Source: Patescibacteria group bacterium
GTDB taxonomy: Bacteria; Patescibacteriota; Patescibacteriia; 2-12-FULL-60-25
DNA: 38,657 nt
NCBI GenBank assembly: GCA_028715505.1
Contig: JAQURS010000002.1
Location: 1 to 38,657, forward strand
Reading direction: 5' to 3'
Shown here in pieces: positions 29,254-36,658 of this stretch. The translations under genes and the position numbers were made by a program. The notes under the pieces are model-generated. The model was given only the letters and a program-made list of their open reading frames with translations. It was not told the DNA's origin and ran no database searches. The number at the start of each line of letters is the position of its first letter. Within the stretch, counting starts at the first letter, position 1.

Positions 29254-32022
29254 ATGAGCGGCGAGAAGATAAACGTGCCAAAAGTTCCTGAAGCCATCGT
29301 TTGTTCGGTTTGCAACGGCGATCCGAGGACTTCGCGCAATTGCAAGCAATGCGGCGGGGCTGGCATCGGCATCCCGAGCGAGGAAGGATTTTTAGTTTGG
29401 TCTACCGAAGTCACTGAGTTTACGAGCGCCGTCAGGAAATTGCGGATCAAAGTCAACGCCATCCTGCACATCGCTATCATGGCCGTGATTGTGCTGTGCT
29501 TGATTGTTTTTTTCGCGAACGTCATTCCTAATTTCACCATCGAAGAAGTTAAAACTCTCGCTTTTTGGACGGCTGGCCATTGGTTCGTGACGATTTTTTA
29601 CGTGGCCATCGTTTTGGGTGCGTATTTCATTTTCAGGATGAGCGAGTTCACGGCGCCTGCTAAAGACCTTCCACACTGGCTAAATGTCTCACGTCCTAAA
29701 ACGTACAATGCGTCCTCAGAACGTCCTGGCGGAAAGGACGATAAAGGACGCATTGAGGACTCGAAAGGACGTTTTTCAGTTGATGTCGCGCCATATTATT
29801 CGCCTATGGCCATGGATGTGGTTGAGTCGGCTTACAGGCTAGCCAAGGATACCGGCCGGGTGGAAGTTACGCCCGAAATACTTTTCGCGGCCGTTTTAGC
29901 TTGCCCGGAAGGCTCGCTATTCATGGTCAGGCTCGGCATGCCGTTCGAAAAAATCAAAGAGCCCTTGGTTAGGCTGATCACTAAAGGTTCGGCTGGCGCG
30001 CCGCCTATCGCGTTTTCGCGCGAAGCTAAGCGCGTGTTGGCCTCGGCTTTCGCCCTGGCGGATGAGACGCATCGCAAGCACGTGACGCCCATGGAAATCT
30101 TTTTACAGGCATTTGTCGAAAGTAAATCCTTGCAGGAATTATTGGACGGGTTGGGTTATCCCTTTAATCACGTCACGCACGTGGCCCAATGGGTTTTAGT
30201 CCAGTCCAAGATGCGTGAAGACCAGGAAAGATTCGTGCGGCTGGCCAGGTTAAAACCAAAATCCAACATGAACCGGTCCATGACGGCCAGACAAACGCCT
30301 TTGCTTGATCGGTTTAGCGAGGATCTGACTTTGTTGGCCCGTCAGGGTTATCTCGCGCCCATGATTGGCAACGACACCGTGATGGACGAGGTTTTGCGCG
30401 GTTTGGAAAGCGGGCAAAGGGGAGTCGTGTTGGTCGGCGAAACGGGAACGGGTAAAGCGGCCATTGTCGAACAGCTGGCGCGCCGCATGGTGGAAGAAGA
30501 CGTGCCGGAAATCCTATTTGATAAACGCTTAGTCTCCGTCAACATCGCGCAAGTCATCGCGGCTGGGGAACCGGGTTTGGCGGCCGAGCGGTTGGTGGAA
30601 ATGCTGAATGAAGTCGCTTTGTCTGGCAACATTGTGCTCGCGCTTTACGGCATCGAATCGCTAGTTGGCACTGCCAGCGGGCCCATGGATCTGGCTGAAG
30701 CTTTATCAAGTGAACTCGATAAAGGTTATTGCATGTTCGTGGCCACGACCACGCCCCAAGCTTGGACGCAATATCTCGAGAGGCGCAGTTTGGGTCAGAA
30801 ATTAGTCAAAGTCACGGTGCCCGTGCCGGACGCGGACCAAGTTATCCAAGTACTCATGGTCAAATCAGGCGCCATCGAATATCAAAACAAGGTTTTTTTC
30901 TCGTACGCGGCTTTGGAAAAGGCGACTTTCCTGGGCATGCGGTATTTGCACGATGTGGCCCCGCCGCAAAGCGTGTTGAACGTGGTCCGTGAGGCAGCCG
31001 TGTCCGCTCACAATACCAGGGGAGACCAGACGTTCGTGACGGCTGAGGATGTGGCCAAGATCGTGCATGATAAGACGAATATCCCTGTCGAAATGGTGAC
31101 TGAACAAGAATCGCAAAAGCTTTTGGATCTCGAATCGCGCATGCACGGCCGGGTTGTTGGCCAGGATGAGGCCGTGGTCGCCGTGGCCCGCGCCATCCGC
31201 CGCGCAAGAGCGGAGCTCCGGGAAGGCAAGCGACCGATCGCTAACTTTTTGTTTTTGGGACCGACTGGCGTTGGAAAGACGGAGTGCGCCAAAACATTGG
31301 GTCAGGAATATTTTGGCGACGAAAACGCCATGGTGCGTTTGGACATGTCCGAATATCAGGATAAATCGTCGGTCGCGCGCATGATCGGCGCCCCGGGCGA
31401 CGAGCGCGGCGGGCTTTTGACCGAAGCGGTGCGCAAAAAGCCGTTTACCATCGTCCTCTTGGATGAAATCGAAAAAGCGCATCCTGATATTTTGACGCTT
31501 TTCCTACAGGTCATGGACGACGGGCGCCTAACCGATGGTATTGGCCGCACGATTGATTTTACCAATACCATCGTGATCATGACTTCAAACGCGGGCACGC
31601 CTTACATTCAGGCGGCGGTGGCCGAAGGGGAGTCCATGGAAAAAATTAAAACGGCTTTACTTGAAAGGGAGTTGAAGGGCATTTTCCGTCCTGAGTTCCT
31701 CAATCGTTTCGACGGCATTATCGTCTTCAGACCCCTGACGCGCGACCAGGTTGTGCAAATCGCTTGGCTCATGATCAACCGGATTGGCAAACAGTTGGAG
31801 GGTAGAGGCATGAAGTTCCGCGCGGATGATATCGCCGTCGAAGCCTTGGCTGACGCCGGATTTGATCCGGCTTTTGGAGCCCGCCCGCTGCGCCGCGTCA
31901 TCCAGGACAGGATCGAGAATCAATTGGCCGATTTATTGCTCAAAAACGAAGCCGTTCGCCGCGACACGGTAGCTTTGCAGTCGGATGGCACCCTGCACGT
32001 GGAAAAAGCCCCGGCCTTGTGA
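29254..32022 (+). CDS. Membrane-tethered Clp-type AAA+ ATPase with zinc ribbon
   Basis: A 922-residue protein of the ClpA/B/C class with an unusual front end. Order: a four-Cys zinc ribbon (C17, C20, C30, C33; DnaJ-like CxxCxG), two transmembrane helices (about 69-93 and 104-127), a linker (146-173) encoded by a palindromic repeat, a Clp-N double repeat (about 180-330), AAA D1 (about 370-600), AAA D2 (about 630-820), and a C-terminal D2-small domain. D2 is intact: Walker A 'GPTGVGKT' (669-676), Walker B 'LLDEIE' (735-740), sensor 'MTSNAG'. D1 looks dead: Walker A ends 'GTGKAA' (Thr replaced by Ala402) and the Walker B site reads 'NIVLALYGIESL', without the acidic pair. The D2 loop where ClpA/ClpC carry the ClpP-binding IGL/IGF tripeptide is short and lacks it. 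So it is likely a membrane-bound unfoldase without ClpP. Confidence 0.9.
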   Translation: MSGEKINVPKVPEAIVCSVCNGDPRTSRNCKQCGGAGIGIPSEEGFLVWSTEVTEFTSAVRKLRIKVNAILHIAIMAVIVLCLIVFFANVIPNFTIEEVKTLAFWTAGHWFVTIFYVAIVLGAYFIFRMSEFTAPAKDLPHWLNVSRPKTYNASSERPGGKDDKGRIEDSKGRFSVDVAPYYSPMAMDVVESAYRLAKDTGRVEVTPEILFAAVLACPEGSLFMVRLGMPFEKIKEPLVRLITKGSAGAPPIAFSREAKRVLASAFALADETHRKHVTPMEIFLQAFVESKSLQELLDGLGYPFNHVTHVAQWVLVQSKMREDQERFVRLARLKPKSNMNRSMTARQTPLLDRFSEDLTLLARQGYLAPMIGNDTVMDEVLRGLESGQRGVVLVGETGTGKAAIVEQLARRMVEEDVPEILFDKRLVSVNIAQVIAAGEPGLAAERLVEMLNEVALSGNIVLALYGIESLVGTASGPMDLAEALSSELDKGYCMFVATTTPQAWTQYLERRSLGQKLVKVTVPVPDADQVIQVLMVKSGAIEYQNKVFFSYAALEKATFLGMRYLHDVAPPQSVLNVVREAAVSAHNTRGDQTFVTAEDVAKIVHDKTNIPVEMVTEQESQKLLDLESRMHGRVVGQDEAVVAVARAIRRARAELREGKRPIANFLFLGPTGVGKTECAKTLGQEYFGDENAMVRLDMSEYQDKSSVARMIGAPGDERGGLLTEAVRKKPFTIVLLDEIEKAHPDILTLFLQVMDDGRLTDGIGRTIDFTNTIVIMTSNAGTPYIQAAVAEGESMEKIKTALLERELKGIFRPEFLNRFDGIIVFRPLTRDQVVQIAWLMINRIGKQLEGRGMKFRADDIAVEALADAGFDPAFGARPLRRVIQDRIENQLADLLLKNEAVRRDTVALQSDGTLHVEKAPAL
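29691..29772. repeat. Palindromic GTCCT/AGGAC element inserted in frame in the Clp-like gene
   Basis: Nested inverted repeats: ACGTCCT (29691-29697) with AGGACGT (29766-29772); AATGCGTCCT (29707-29716) with AGGACGCATT (29745-29754), a perfect 10-bp pair; and an inner ACGTCCT/AGGACG pair around a 7-nt loop. The start (ACGTCCTAAAACGTACAA) is repeated at 35511-35529 in the recR-ybaB gap. It codes for residues 146-173 of the Clp-like protein. Confidence 0.85.
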
Positions 32023-32038
32023 TAACTTAGTTGCGATT

Positions 32039-33133
32039 ATGGACCAGGTTAGCTTGTTGTTAATTTGCGGGTCGGTTTTGGTTGCGGCCACCTTTTTATC
32101 TTTTATTTTAAGTATTTTTAGCCGGCGATGGGCTGTTAGGTTCGGCGCGATGGATGTTCCGAAGAGCAGCCGTAAAATACACAAAGATCCAGTGCCGCTT
32201 TGGGGAGGTCTTGGCATTGCGCTAACGTTGATCGTCGCTTCGATCGTTTTAAGTTCCGACATAGCTTTTTTATCCAAGATTTCAATTTGGCAGATCGTGG
32301 GATTTGCTCTGGGTATCCTCATCCTGTGTATCGGAGGAATGTTGGACGACAAATACGATCTCAAAGCTTGGAAGAGTTTGATATTCCCCATTCTTGCCTC
32401 ACTGGCCGTCATTTTGACCGGCACATCAATAGTGCACGTGACTAATCCAGGCACGTCGGCTGCTTTGTTTTTGAATTGGTGGACGTGGCATCCTTTCGAT
32501 AATGCTTTCGCTTTGTCCTTTCCGAGTGATTTGCTGACTTTGGTCTGGCTTTTGATTGCCATCTTCGCGACCAAGATCACGGATGGTTTGGACGGCTTAG
32601 TTTCCGGCATCACGGTCATCGGGGCGGCCATGGTTGGCATCCTTTCAGTAATGAGGACATATTTCCAACCGGAGTCGGCCATTATGGCGGCGGCCATCGG
32701 CGGAGCATATCTAGGTTTCCTTCCAAAAAACTTTCATCCGGCTAAGCAATTCTTAGGCGAAGCCGGCGCGACCATCGCTGGTTTTTGTCTGGGCTTCCTG
32801 GCCATTGTCTCGAGCGCCAAGATCGCCATTGCCATGGCCGTGCTGGCCATCCCCGTAGCCGATATTGCTTTCGTTTTCCTGCGTCGCATTTATAATCATA
32901 AACCTTGGTACCAGGGCGACGACACGCATCTTCATTTCAGGTTATTGGCGGCCGGCATTCCGCATAAGACGATTGTCTTGCTGCTTTGGATCGTCTCGGC
33001 TTCGGCGGGCATCATGGCTTTGAGTTTACAAACGCGCGGCAAGATTTTTTTGGTCGTGACTTTGGCTTTGCTGACTTTACTTGTCTCGTGGACGACGGAT
33101 AGGATGGTTAAACGCCGCAAAGTCCATGACTAA
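32039..33133 (+). CDS. MraY/WecA-type glycosyl-1-phosphate transferase
   Basis: Attaches a sugar-1-phosphate (commonly GlcNAc-1-P) to undecaprenyl phosphate, the first membrane step of a cell surface polymer. The 364-residue protein has about ten transmembrane helices and the family motifs: 'SRKIHKDPVPLWGGLGIAL' (N-terminal), 'GGMLDDKYDLKAWKS' (the DD pair that binds magnesium), 'ITDGLDGLVSG', 'QFLGEAGATIAGFCLGFLAI', and 'GDDTHLHFRLLAAG' (the HLHHRL-like motif, here HLHFRL). The last motif points to WecA/TagO/RfbA-type enzymes rather than MraY itself. The ATG at 32039 was chosen because it begins the first helix; the gap to the Clp-like gene is 16 bp. The 3' end overlaps the next gene by 8 bp. 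Confidence 0.9.
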   Translation: MDQVSLLLICGSVLVAATFLSFILSIFSRRWAVRFGAMDVPKSSRKIHKDPVPLWGGLGIALTLIVASIVLSSDIAFLSKISIWQIVGFALGILILCIGGMLDDKYDLKAWKSLIFPILASLAVILTGTSIVHVTNPGTSAALFLNWWTWHPFDNAFALSFPSDLLTLVWLLIAIFATKITDGLDGLVSGITVIGAAMVGILSVMRTYFQPESAIMAAAIGGAYLGFLPKNFHPAKQFLGEAGATIAGFCLGFLAIVSSAKIAIAMAVLAIPVADIAFVFLRRIYNHKPWYQGDDTHLHFRLLAAGIPHKTIVLLLWIVSASAGIMALSLQTRGKIFLVVTLALLTLLVSWTTDRMVKRRKVHD

Positions 33134-33575
33134 GCTGTTATCAAAAATTTCTTTCGGTTTTGGAAGCCTGATGCTGGCGGGCTTAGTTTTAGTCGCGGTC
33201 TGGCCTTCGCAAGGTTTAACCAAAGTCGACGTTAACGGTCAGGAATTCAACGTCAGGATCGCCTCAACGGAAGCGGCCAGGGAACGCGGGCTTTCCGGCC
33301 AGCCCAAGCTAGCTGACAATCAAGGAATGCTTTTCAGATTCGAAAAACCCGGAAAATACAGTTTCTGGATGAAGGACATGCTTTTCGCGCTCGACATCAT
33401 TTTTATAAAAAACAGTCGCATCGTCGACATGGCGGTGGACATGCCAGCCCCTAAAAAAGGCGAAAACATAGCCATTTACACATCCAAATCAGAGGCGGAC
33501 AGTGTGCTCGAAGTCAATGCCGGGACCGCGAAAAAGTTGGGCTGGACCATCGGAGGATCGGTCTCCAAACCTTGA
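33126..33575 (+). CDS. DUF192 family protein, membrane anchored
   Basis: The 149-residue protein has a short signal anchor (about 8-27, 'FGFGSLMLAGLVLVAVW') and a DUF192 domain recognised by 'VRIASTEAARERGLSGQPKLADNQGMLFRFEKPGKYSFWMKDMLFALDIIFI', the family core 'ER..GLM.r..l....GMLF.f......fWM.nt...LDi.Fi'. DUF192 proteins are common in bacteria and archaea, often secreted, and have no established function. The ATG at 33126 lies within the last 8 bp of the preceding gene, so the gene is coupled to it. The stop codon overlaps the -35 box of the next cassette's promoter. Confidence 0.88.
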   Translation: MTKLLSKISFGFGSLMLAGLVLVAVWPSQGLTKVDVNGQEFNVRIASTEAARERGLSGQPKLADNQGMLFRFEKPGKYSFWMKDMLFALDIIFIKNSRIVDMAVDMPAPKKGENIAIYTSKSEADSVLEVNAGTAKKLGWTIGGSVSKP

Positions 33576-33599
33576 CATAGTTTGAGATCCTGGTAGAAT
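33572..33599 (+). promoter_or_regulatory. Promoter of the DUF5701-like cassette
   Basis: TTGACA (33572-33577), 16-bp spacer ending in TGG, TAGAAT (33594-33599). It is followed by a 5' leader with an AAGGAG ribosome binding site. Confidence 0.85.
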
Positions 33600-33632
33600 C
33601 GCTTCACGTTTTTTTCACGAAGGAGACAGACG

Positions 33633-34352
33633 ATGTCAATGGTTTGCGGCGATTGCAAGGAGATGGTTGATGAATCCAATCGCGTTAAGTGGTTGGAAGA
33701 ACAGTTCGACCTCCAGATGGAGGCGATTCTCAGGTCCGGCGTTCATCGGCATGTGATGGGTGAGCAGGTTTTCCGCAAACTGATTACGCGCCTGAAGGGG
33801 CAATTGGTGAACGTGGACGCTCAGCTGAACTTTCAGCTGAATTCGTGTGACATCCCGTTCCTGATCGTAATTCCTACCGGATTGGTCAGGCTTGTCGAGC
33901 AATGCTTCGACTTCAGTTGGGACGGGCGCCGCATCAAGATGCGCTTGCAGGAATCGCTGCTCGCCAATATCGCCAATGGGCGTCCTTCCAGCCACCCGTA
34001 CTTGGCTGTCGGGATCGACATGGGATGCGATTACCGCCCGCTCGCGACGACGGAGTGCATGGAACATCTCAAGGCGGGCAATCAGAGCCCGTTCTTCATC
34101 GAAGAAGGTCTCGCGCTCCTGCGCTGCCAACCCAGCGCTATGCTGCAGGGTAGGTTCTTGTGCGCCAATACGCGCCATGGACCGAATCGGCAGGGCGTGA
34201 CCAGTCTGCAGTTGCGCGGCGACGGCTTCGAGCTCGATCGCGTGGATGAAGACGAAATCGGGGAGGACTTCAGGTTTCCCTCGTGTACGTCCAGGATGTA
34301 CGTGAGCAGCCGGCCGGTCGTTCCCAACGGCAACCCCTCCAGTTTCGACTGA
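33633..34352 (+). CDS. DUF5701-like protein, single-gene cassette
   Basis: A 239-residue soluble protein. The central part ('YLAVGIDMGCDYRPLA', 'SPFFIEEGLALLRCQPSAMLQGRFLCANTRHGPNRQGVTSLQLRGDGFELD') resembles DUF5701, a family I recall mainly from actinobacteria, by 'D.G', 'T..EGL.l...P..L......c....R......P.l......'. The function of the family is unknown to me. The assignment is from memory and only moderately sure. The ATG follows AAGGAGAC at normal spacing. The unit has its own promoter and terminator, as in other cassettes in this window. Confidence 0.7.
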   Translation: MSMVCGDCKEMVDESNRVKWLEEQFDLQMEAILRSGVHRHVMGEQVFRKLITRLKGQLVNVDAQLNFQLNSCDIPFLIVIPTGLVRLVEQCFDFSWDGRRIKMRLQESLLANIANGRPSSHPYLAVGIDMGCDYRPLATTECMEHLKAGNQSPFFIEEGLALLRCQPSAMLQGRFLCANTRHGPNRQGVTSLQLRGDGFELDRVDEDEIGEDFRFPSCTSRMYVSSRPVVPNGNPSSFD

Positions 34353-34366
34353 CCCTTTGGGTCCTC

Positions 34367-34404
34367 GGCCCCCAGCCAATCTCGGCTTTGGGCCTTATTT
34401 TTTT
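34367..34404 (+). terminator. Terminator of the DUF5701-like cassette
   Basis: GGCCC/GGGCC outer and AGCC/GGCT inner pairs, followed by TTATTTTTTT. Confidence 0.85.
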
Positions 34405-34453
34405 ACCCTCATCCCAACCCTTCCCGCCATAGAATGGGGGAAGGGCACAGAGT

Positions 34454-34482
34454 TTGACAAAATTCAGTCTTTTACGTATTAT
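34454..34482 (+). promoter_or_regulatory. rplU promoter, near-leaderless
   Basis: TTGACA (34454-34459), 17-bp spacer, TATTAT (34477-34482). The rplU ATG at 34492 is 9 nt downstream. Confidence 0.8.
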
Positions 34483-34491
34483 ACGGCCACT

Positions 34492-34803
34492 ATGATCGCA
34501 GTAATCGCGACCGGGGGCAAACAATACCTGGTCAAAGAAGGGGACAGAATAGAGATCGAAAAGATCAAAGGCGAGAAGGGTTCAACCGTGTCTTTCGACA
34601 AGGTGCTTTTGGTGGCCGAAGAGGACGGCTCGAAGCTGGATGTCGGAACGCCCGACCTTTCGACCAAGGTCGCGGGAGAAATCCTGGAACAGGGCCGTGC
34701 CGATAAGATCACTGTCGTGCATTATAAGGCCAAGGTGCGCTACAAGAAGCGTCAGGGCCATAGGCAGCCTTTTACTAGAATCAAAATCACAAAAATCGGG
34801 TAA
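34492..34803 (+). CDS. rplU: 50S ribosomal protein L21
   Basis: A 103-residue ribosomal protein of the large subunit, binding 23S rRNA. It matches the family through its length: 'MIAVIATGGKQYLVKEGDRIEIEKI', 'VLLVAEEDGSKLDVGTPDLSTKVAGEILEQGRADKITVVHYKAKVRYKKRQGHRQPFTRIKITKI'. The open frame extends upstream to 34357, but the ATG at 34492 is the true start by homology and by the promoter 9 nt before it. No ribosome binding site is present. The usual rpmA (L27) does not follow; the gene ends in its own terminator. Confidence 0.98.
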   Translation: MIAVIATGGKQYLVKEGDRIEIEKIKGEKGSTVSFDKVLLVAEEDGSKLDVGTPDLSTKVAGEILEQGRADKITVVHYKAKVRYKKRQGHRQPFTRIKITKIG

Positions 34804-34817
34804 CCCCCGATTTTTTT
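34792..34817 (+). terminator. rplU terminator overlapping the stop codon
   Basis: AAAATCGGG/CCCGATTTT stem-loop with seven T. The stop codon lies in the loop. Confidence 0.85.
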
Positions 34818-34895
34818 CTGTCATCTTGAGCGAAGTTCTACGGAGTCGAAAGATCCGGGCCGAACCAGATCCTTCGACTTCGCTCAGGATGACAA
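34818..34895. repeat. Imperfect palindrome (GTCATCTTGAGCGAAG ... CTTCGCTCAGGATGAC)
   Basis: A 78-bp inverted repeat between the convergent ends of rplU and recR, with arms TGTCATC-TTGAGCGAAG and CTTCGCTCA-GGATGACA and an inner GATC/GATC pair. It is of the dispersed intergenic kind found in many bacterial genomes and may also act as a bidirectional terminator. Confidence 0.75.
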
Positions 34896-34901
34896 TGGGA
34901 A

Positions 34902-35504
34902 TTAAGTCTTTCGTCTGTTTATGAAAGCGTCCGTAATCGTCGCTTCGTCGGCGTATTCGATTTGGGCGCCGGTGGGGATGCCGCGAGCCAGGCGGGAAAT
35001 CGTGACGGGCAACCCGTTCATTTGTCTCATGAGATACATGGCCGTGGTATCGCCTTGCACGTCGGGATCGAGGGCTAAAATGATCTCGTAGATTTGGCTT
35101 TCCGGATTTTTTATCTTTTCAAGCAGCTTGCCGATTTGCAGTTGCTCGGGCGTCCGGCCTTCGATCGGGTCGAGCAAACCTCCGAGCACGTGGTATTTGC
35201 CTTGATAAATTCCCGCGTCTTCCATGACGCGCACGTCCTGACTCGATGCTACGACGCATAAAAGGCCGGAATCGCGCCTGGGATCGGAACAGATCGAGCA
35301 AGGCGACGAGTCGGTCCACATGCCGCAGACTTGGCAGGGGACGATTTTGGCCGCCAGTTGCGATAAAGCCTCGGCGAATTGGTGAATGTTATTTTTCGGT
35401 TGGGTAGCCAGCCAATAAGCGTAACGCAAAGCGGCGCGCGGCCCGACGCCCGGCAAACGGTCGAACATGTCGGCCAAATCGCGGATGGCTTTGGGGACGC
35501 TCAT
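34902..35504 (-). CDS. recR: Recombination mediator RecR
   Basis: Helps RecFOR load RecA onto gapped DNA. The 200-residue protein has the N-terminal helix-hairpin-helix ('FDRLPGVGPRAALRYAYWL'), a zinc finger ('CQVCGMWTDSSPCSIC', residues about 57-72) and a Toprim domain ('LLCVVASSQDVRVMEDAG', 'ILALDPDVQGDTTAMYL', 'RLARGIPTGAQIEYADEATI'). Length and all motifs are normal. It lies downstream of ybaB on the same strand, the usual pairing, but a GTCCT/AGGAC repeat separates them here. Confidence 0.97.
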   Translation of the reverse strand: MSVPKAIRDLADMFDRLPGVGPRAALRYAYWLATQPKNNIHQFAEALSQLAAKIVPCQVCGMWTDSSPCSICSDPRRDSGLLCVVASSQDVRVMEDAGIYQGKYHVLGGLLDPIEGRTPEQLQIGKLLEKIKNPESQIYEIILALDPDVQGDTTAMYLMRQMNGLPVTISRLARGIPTGAQIEYADEATITDAFINRRKT

Positions 35505-35509
35505 AAATT

Positions 35510-35612
35510 AACGTCCTAAAAACGTACAAGGTGTCCTAAAAACGTCCTAACGGAAGCGATAGAGGCATTAACGGACGCTGTGAGGACGCCTTGAGGACGC
35601 CTTGAGGACGTT
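35510..35612. repeat. GTCCT/AGGAC palindromic element in the ybaB-recR gap
   Basis: Starts AACGTCCTAAAAACGTACAA and ends with GAGGACGCCTT (twice) and GAGGACGTT; the outer arms AACGTCCT (35510-35517) and AGGACGTT (35605-35612) are perfect complements. At least three GTCCT strings face three GAGGACG strings, so it can form a long imperfect hairpin. It shares its first 18 or so bases with the copy inside the Clp-like gene at 29691. Confidence 0.85.
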
Positions 35613-35616
35613 GAAA

Positions 35617-35928
35617 TCATTTTCCTGTCATCTCCTGAATATCTTTGGCCAGATCAAGGCCGCCAATGTCTTTCATTTTGCCCGAAAGGAGTTTTTGGAG
35701 TTTTTCAGCCGCGTCATTGACGGCATCTTTAATCATGTCCTGAAGTTTGACTTTGTCGCCCATCACATCGTCCGTTAAAACGACCGACGTCACGCGTTGG
35801 TTGCCGTTCATGGTAATTTTGACCTTGCCCCAGCCCGACGAGCCTTCGACGTGCTCTTTTTCAAGCGTATTTTGGATCTGTTTGGCCCGGCTGCGCAGGT
35901 CTTGGAATTGCTTCAATTTGTTGAACAT
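35617..35928 (-). CDS. YbaB/EbfC nucleoid-associated protein
   Basis: A 103-residue DNA-binding protein of the YbaB/EbfC family. The N-terminal helix ('MFNKLKQFQDLRSRAKQIQNTLEKEHVEG'), the beta hairpin ('GKVKITMNGNQRVTSVVLTDDVM') and the C-terminal helix ('DMIKDAVNDAAEKLQKLLSGKMKDIGG') match the family well. YbaB homologs dimerise like tweezers on DNA and often stand next to recR; here they are on the same strand with a repeat between. Length is normal. Confidence 0.95.
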   Translation of the reverse strand: MFNKLKQFQDLRSRAKQIQNTLEKEHVEGSSGWGKVKITMNGNQRVTSVVLTDDVMGDKVKLQDMIKDAVNDAAEKLQKLLSGKMKDIGGLDLAKDIQEMTGK

Positions 35929-35964
35929 AGTGGGTATAGATTACTCATCCGCCGCCGAAACGTC

Positions 35965-35993
35965 AAAAAAGAAAACCCAGTCATTTAGCTGGG
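35965..35993 (-). terminator. Terminator of the 35981 cassette, overlapping its stop codon
   Basis: Minus strand: CCCAG/CTGGG stem, 8-nt loop, followed by TTTTCTTTTTT. Confidence 0.75.
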
Positions 35994-36199
35994 GTCGAGT
36001 TCTTGGGCAGAAGAGCCCTAATGAAGTCCCCTAGTGTTGTACCGAAGCTATAGCTGAAGACTAGGATGAGCACAGAGTACGACATGAATGACCATAGGGA
36101 GTGGTTAGGTCTATTCAGGATGATGAGACAAGCCACACATGTCGCCAACGAGAGAATGCTAACGAGCAGTCGAAGGATCTGTTTGAGTTTTTGAGTCAT
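35981..36199 (-). CDS. 72-residue two-helix membrane protein, cassette
   Basis: Unrecognised. It has two predicted transmembrane helices (about 8-29, 'ILRLLVSILSLATCVACLIIL', and about 36-58, 'SFMSYSVLILVFSYSFGTTLG') and a short basic tail. An AGAGGTGG sequence stands 3-8 nt before the ATG. It has a promoter with TTGACT and TATAAT and a terminator overlapping the stop codon. Its flanks are ybaB (downstream on the same strand) and another cassette (upstream). Confidence 0.65.
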   Translation of the reverse strand: MTQKLKQILRLLVSILSLATCVACLIILNRPNHSLWSFMSYSVLILVFSYSFGTTLGDFIRALLPKNSTPAK

Positions 36200-36221
36200 G
36201 TGCCACCTCTTGGAGATTCGT

Positions 36222-36251
36222 ATTATAAATACGTAAATTATAAAAAGTCAA
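36222..36251 (-). promoter_or_regulatory. Promoter of the 35981 cassette
   Basis: Minus strand: TTGACT (36251-36246), 18-bp spacer, TATAAT (36227-36222). Confidence 0.8.
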
Positions 36252-36293
36252 GCGTTTCGCTATCAGAATCAACCAACACTTAGAAACGTCAAA

Positions 36294-36330
36294 AACAAAA
36301 AAAGCCCCGGTTGTTTCAGAAACGCGGAGC
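36294..36330 (-). terminator. Terminator of the 36316 cassette, overlapping its stop codon
   Basis: Minus strand: GCTCCG/CGGGGC outer and GTTTC/GAAAC inner pairs, then TTTTTTTGTTTT. The stop codon (36318-36316) lies inside the hairpin. Confidence 0.85.
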
Positions 36331-36639
36331 AAGGAATTTCACGATCGTCCCCAGCACGACGCTTAGACCGACCATGATCAAGGTCAAGCTAGCGCGACCT
36401 AGGATTTGCTTGGCGGCCGTGGATTCAGGCGATCGTCTTGAAGCGTTGACGACCCTCTTCAGCTCTCTGAAAGCGAAGCCTGCGCTAATGGCCAAAGCAA
36501 TCCAGATATAAGTAATCATCGGATGGTTTGACCATGGGATGTACGCTTCCAGTCCCGGCCATCCTTTGAAGATGATGAGAAAGGCCGCCGCGGCCAGCAG
36601 GAGTTCGAAGAACTTTTCTAGGTTTTTTGCTTTTTGCAC
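36316..36639 (-). CDS. Small membrane protein, cassette
   Basis: Unrecognised 107-residue protein with about three hydrophobic segments: 'FFELLLAAAAFLIIFKGW' (about 10-27), 'MITYIWIALAISAGFAF' (about 42-58), and 'ASLTLIMVGLSVVLGTIVKFLA' (about 83-104). The start is a GTG at 36639, chosen because GGGAGG lies 7 nt upstream and the promoter leaves no room for the longer frame (to 36687). It has its own promoter (36659-36687) and terminator. The promoter starts right after the end of dnaB, on the same strand. Confidence 0.7.
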   Translation of the reverse strand: MQKAKNLEKFFELLLAAAAFLIIFKGWPGLEAYIPWSNHPMITYIWIALAISAGFAFRELKRVVNASRRSPESTAAKQILGRASLTLIMVGLSVVLGTIVKFLAPRF

Positions 36640-36658
36640 GCTAATACCTCCCGGCAGA

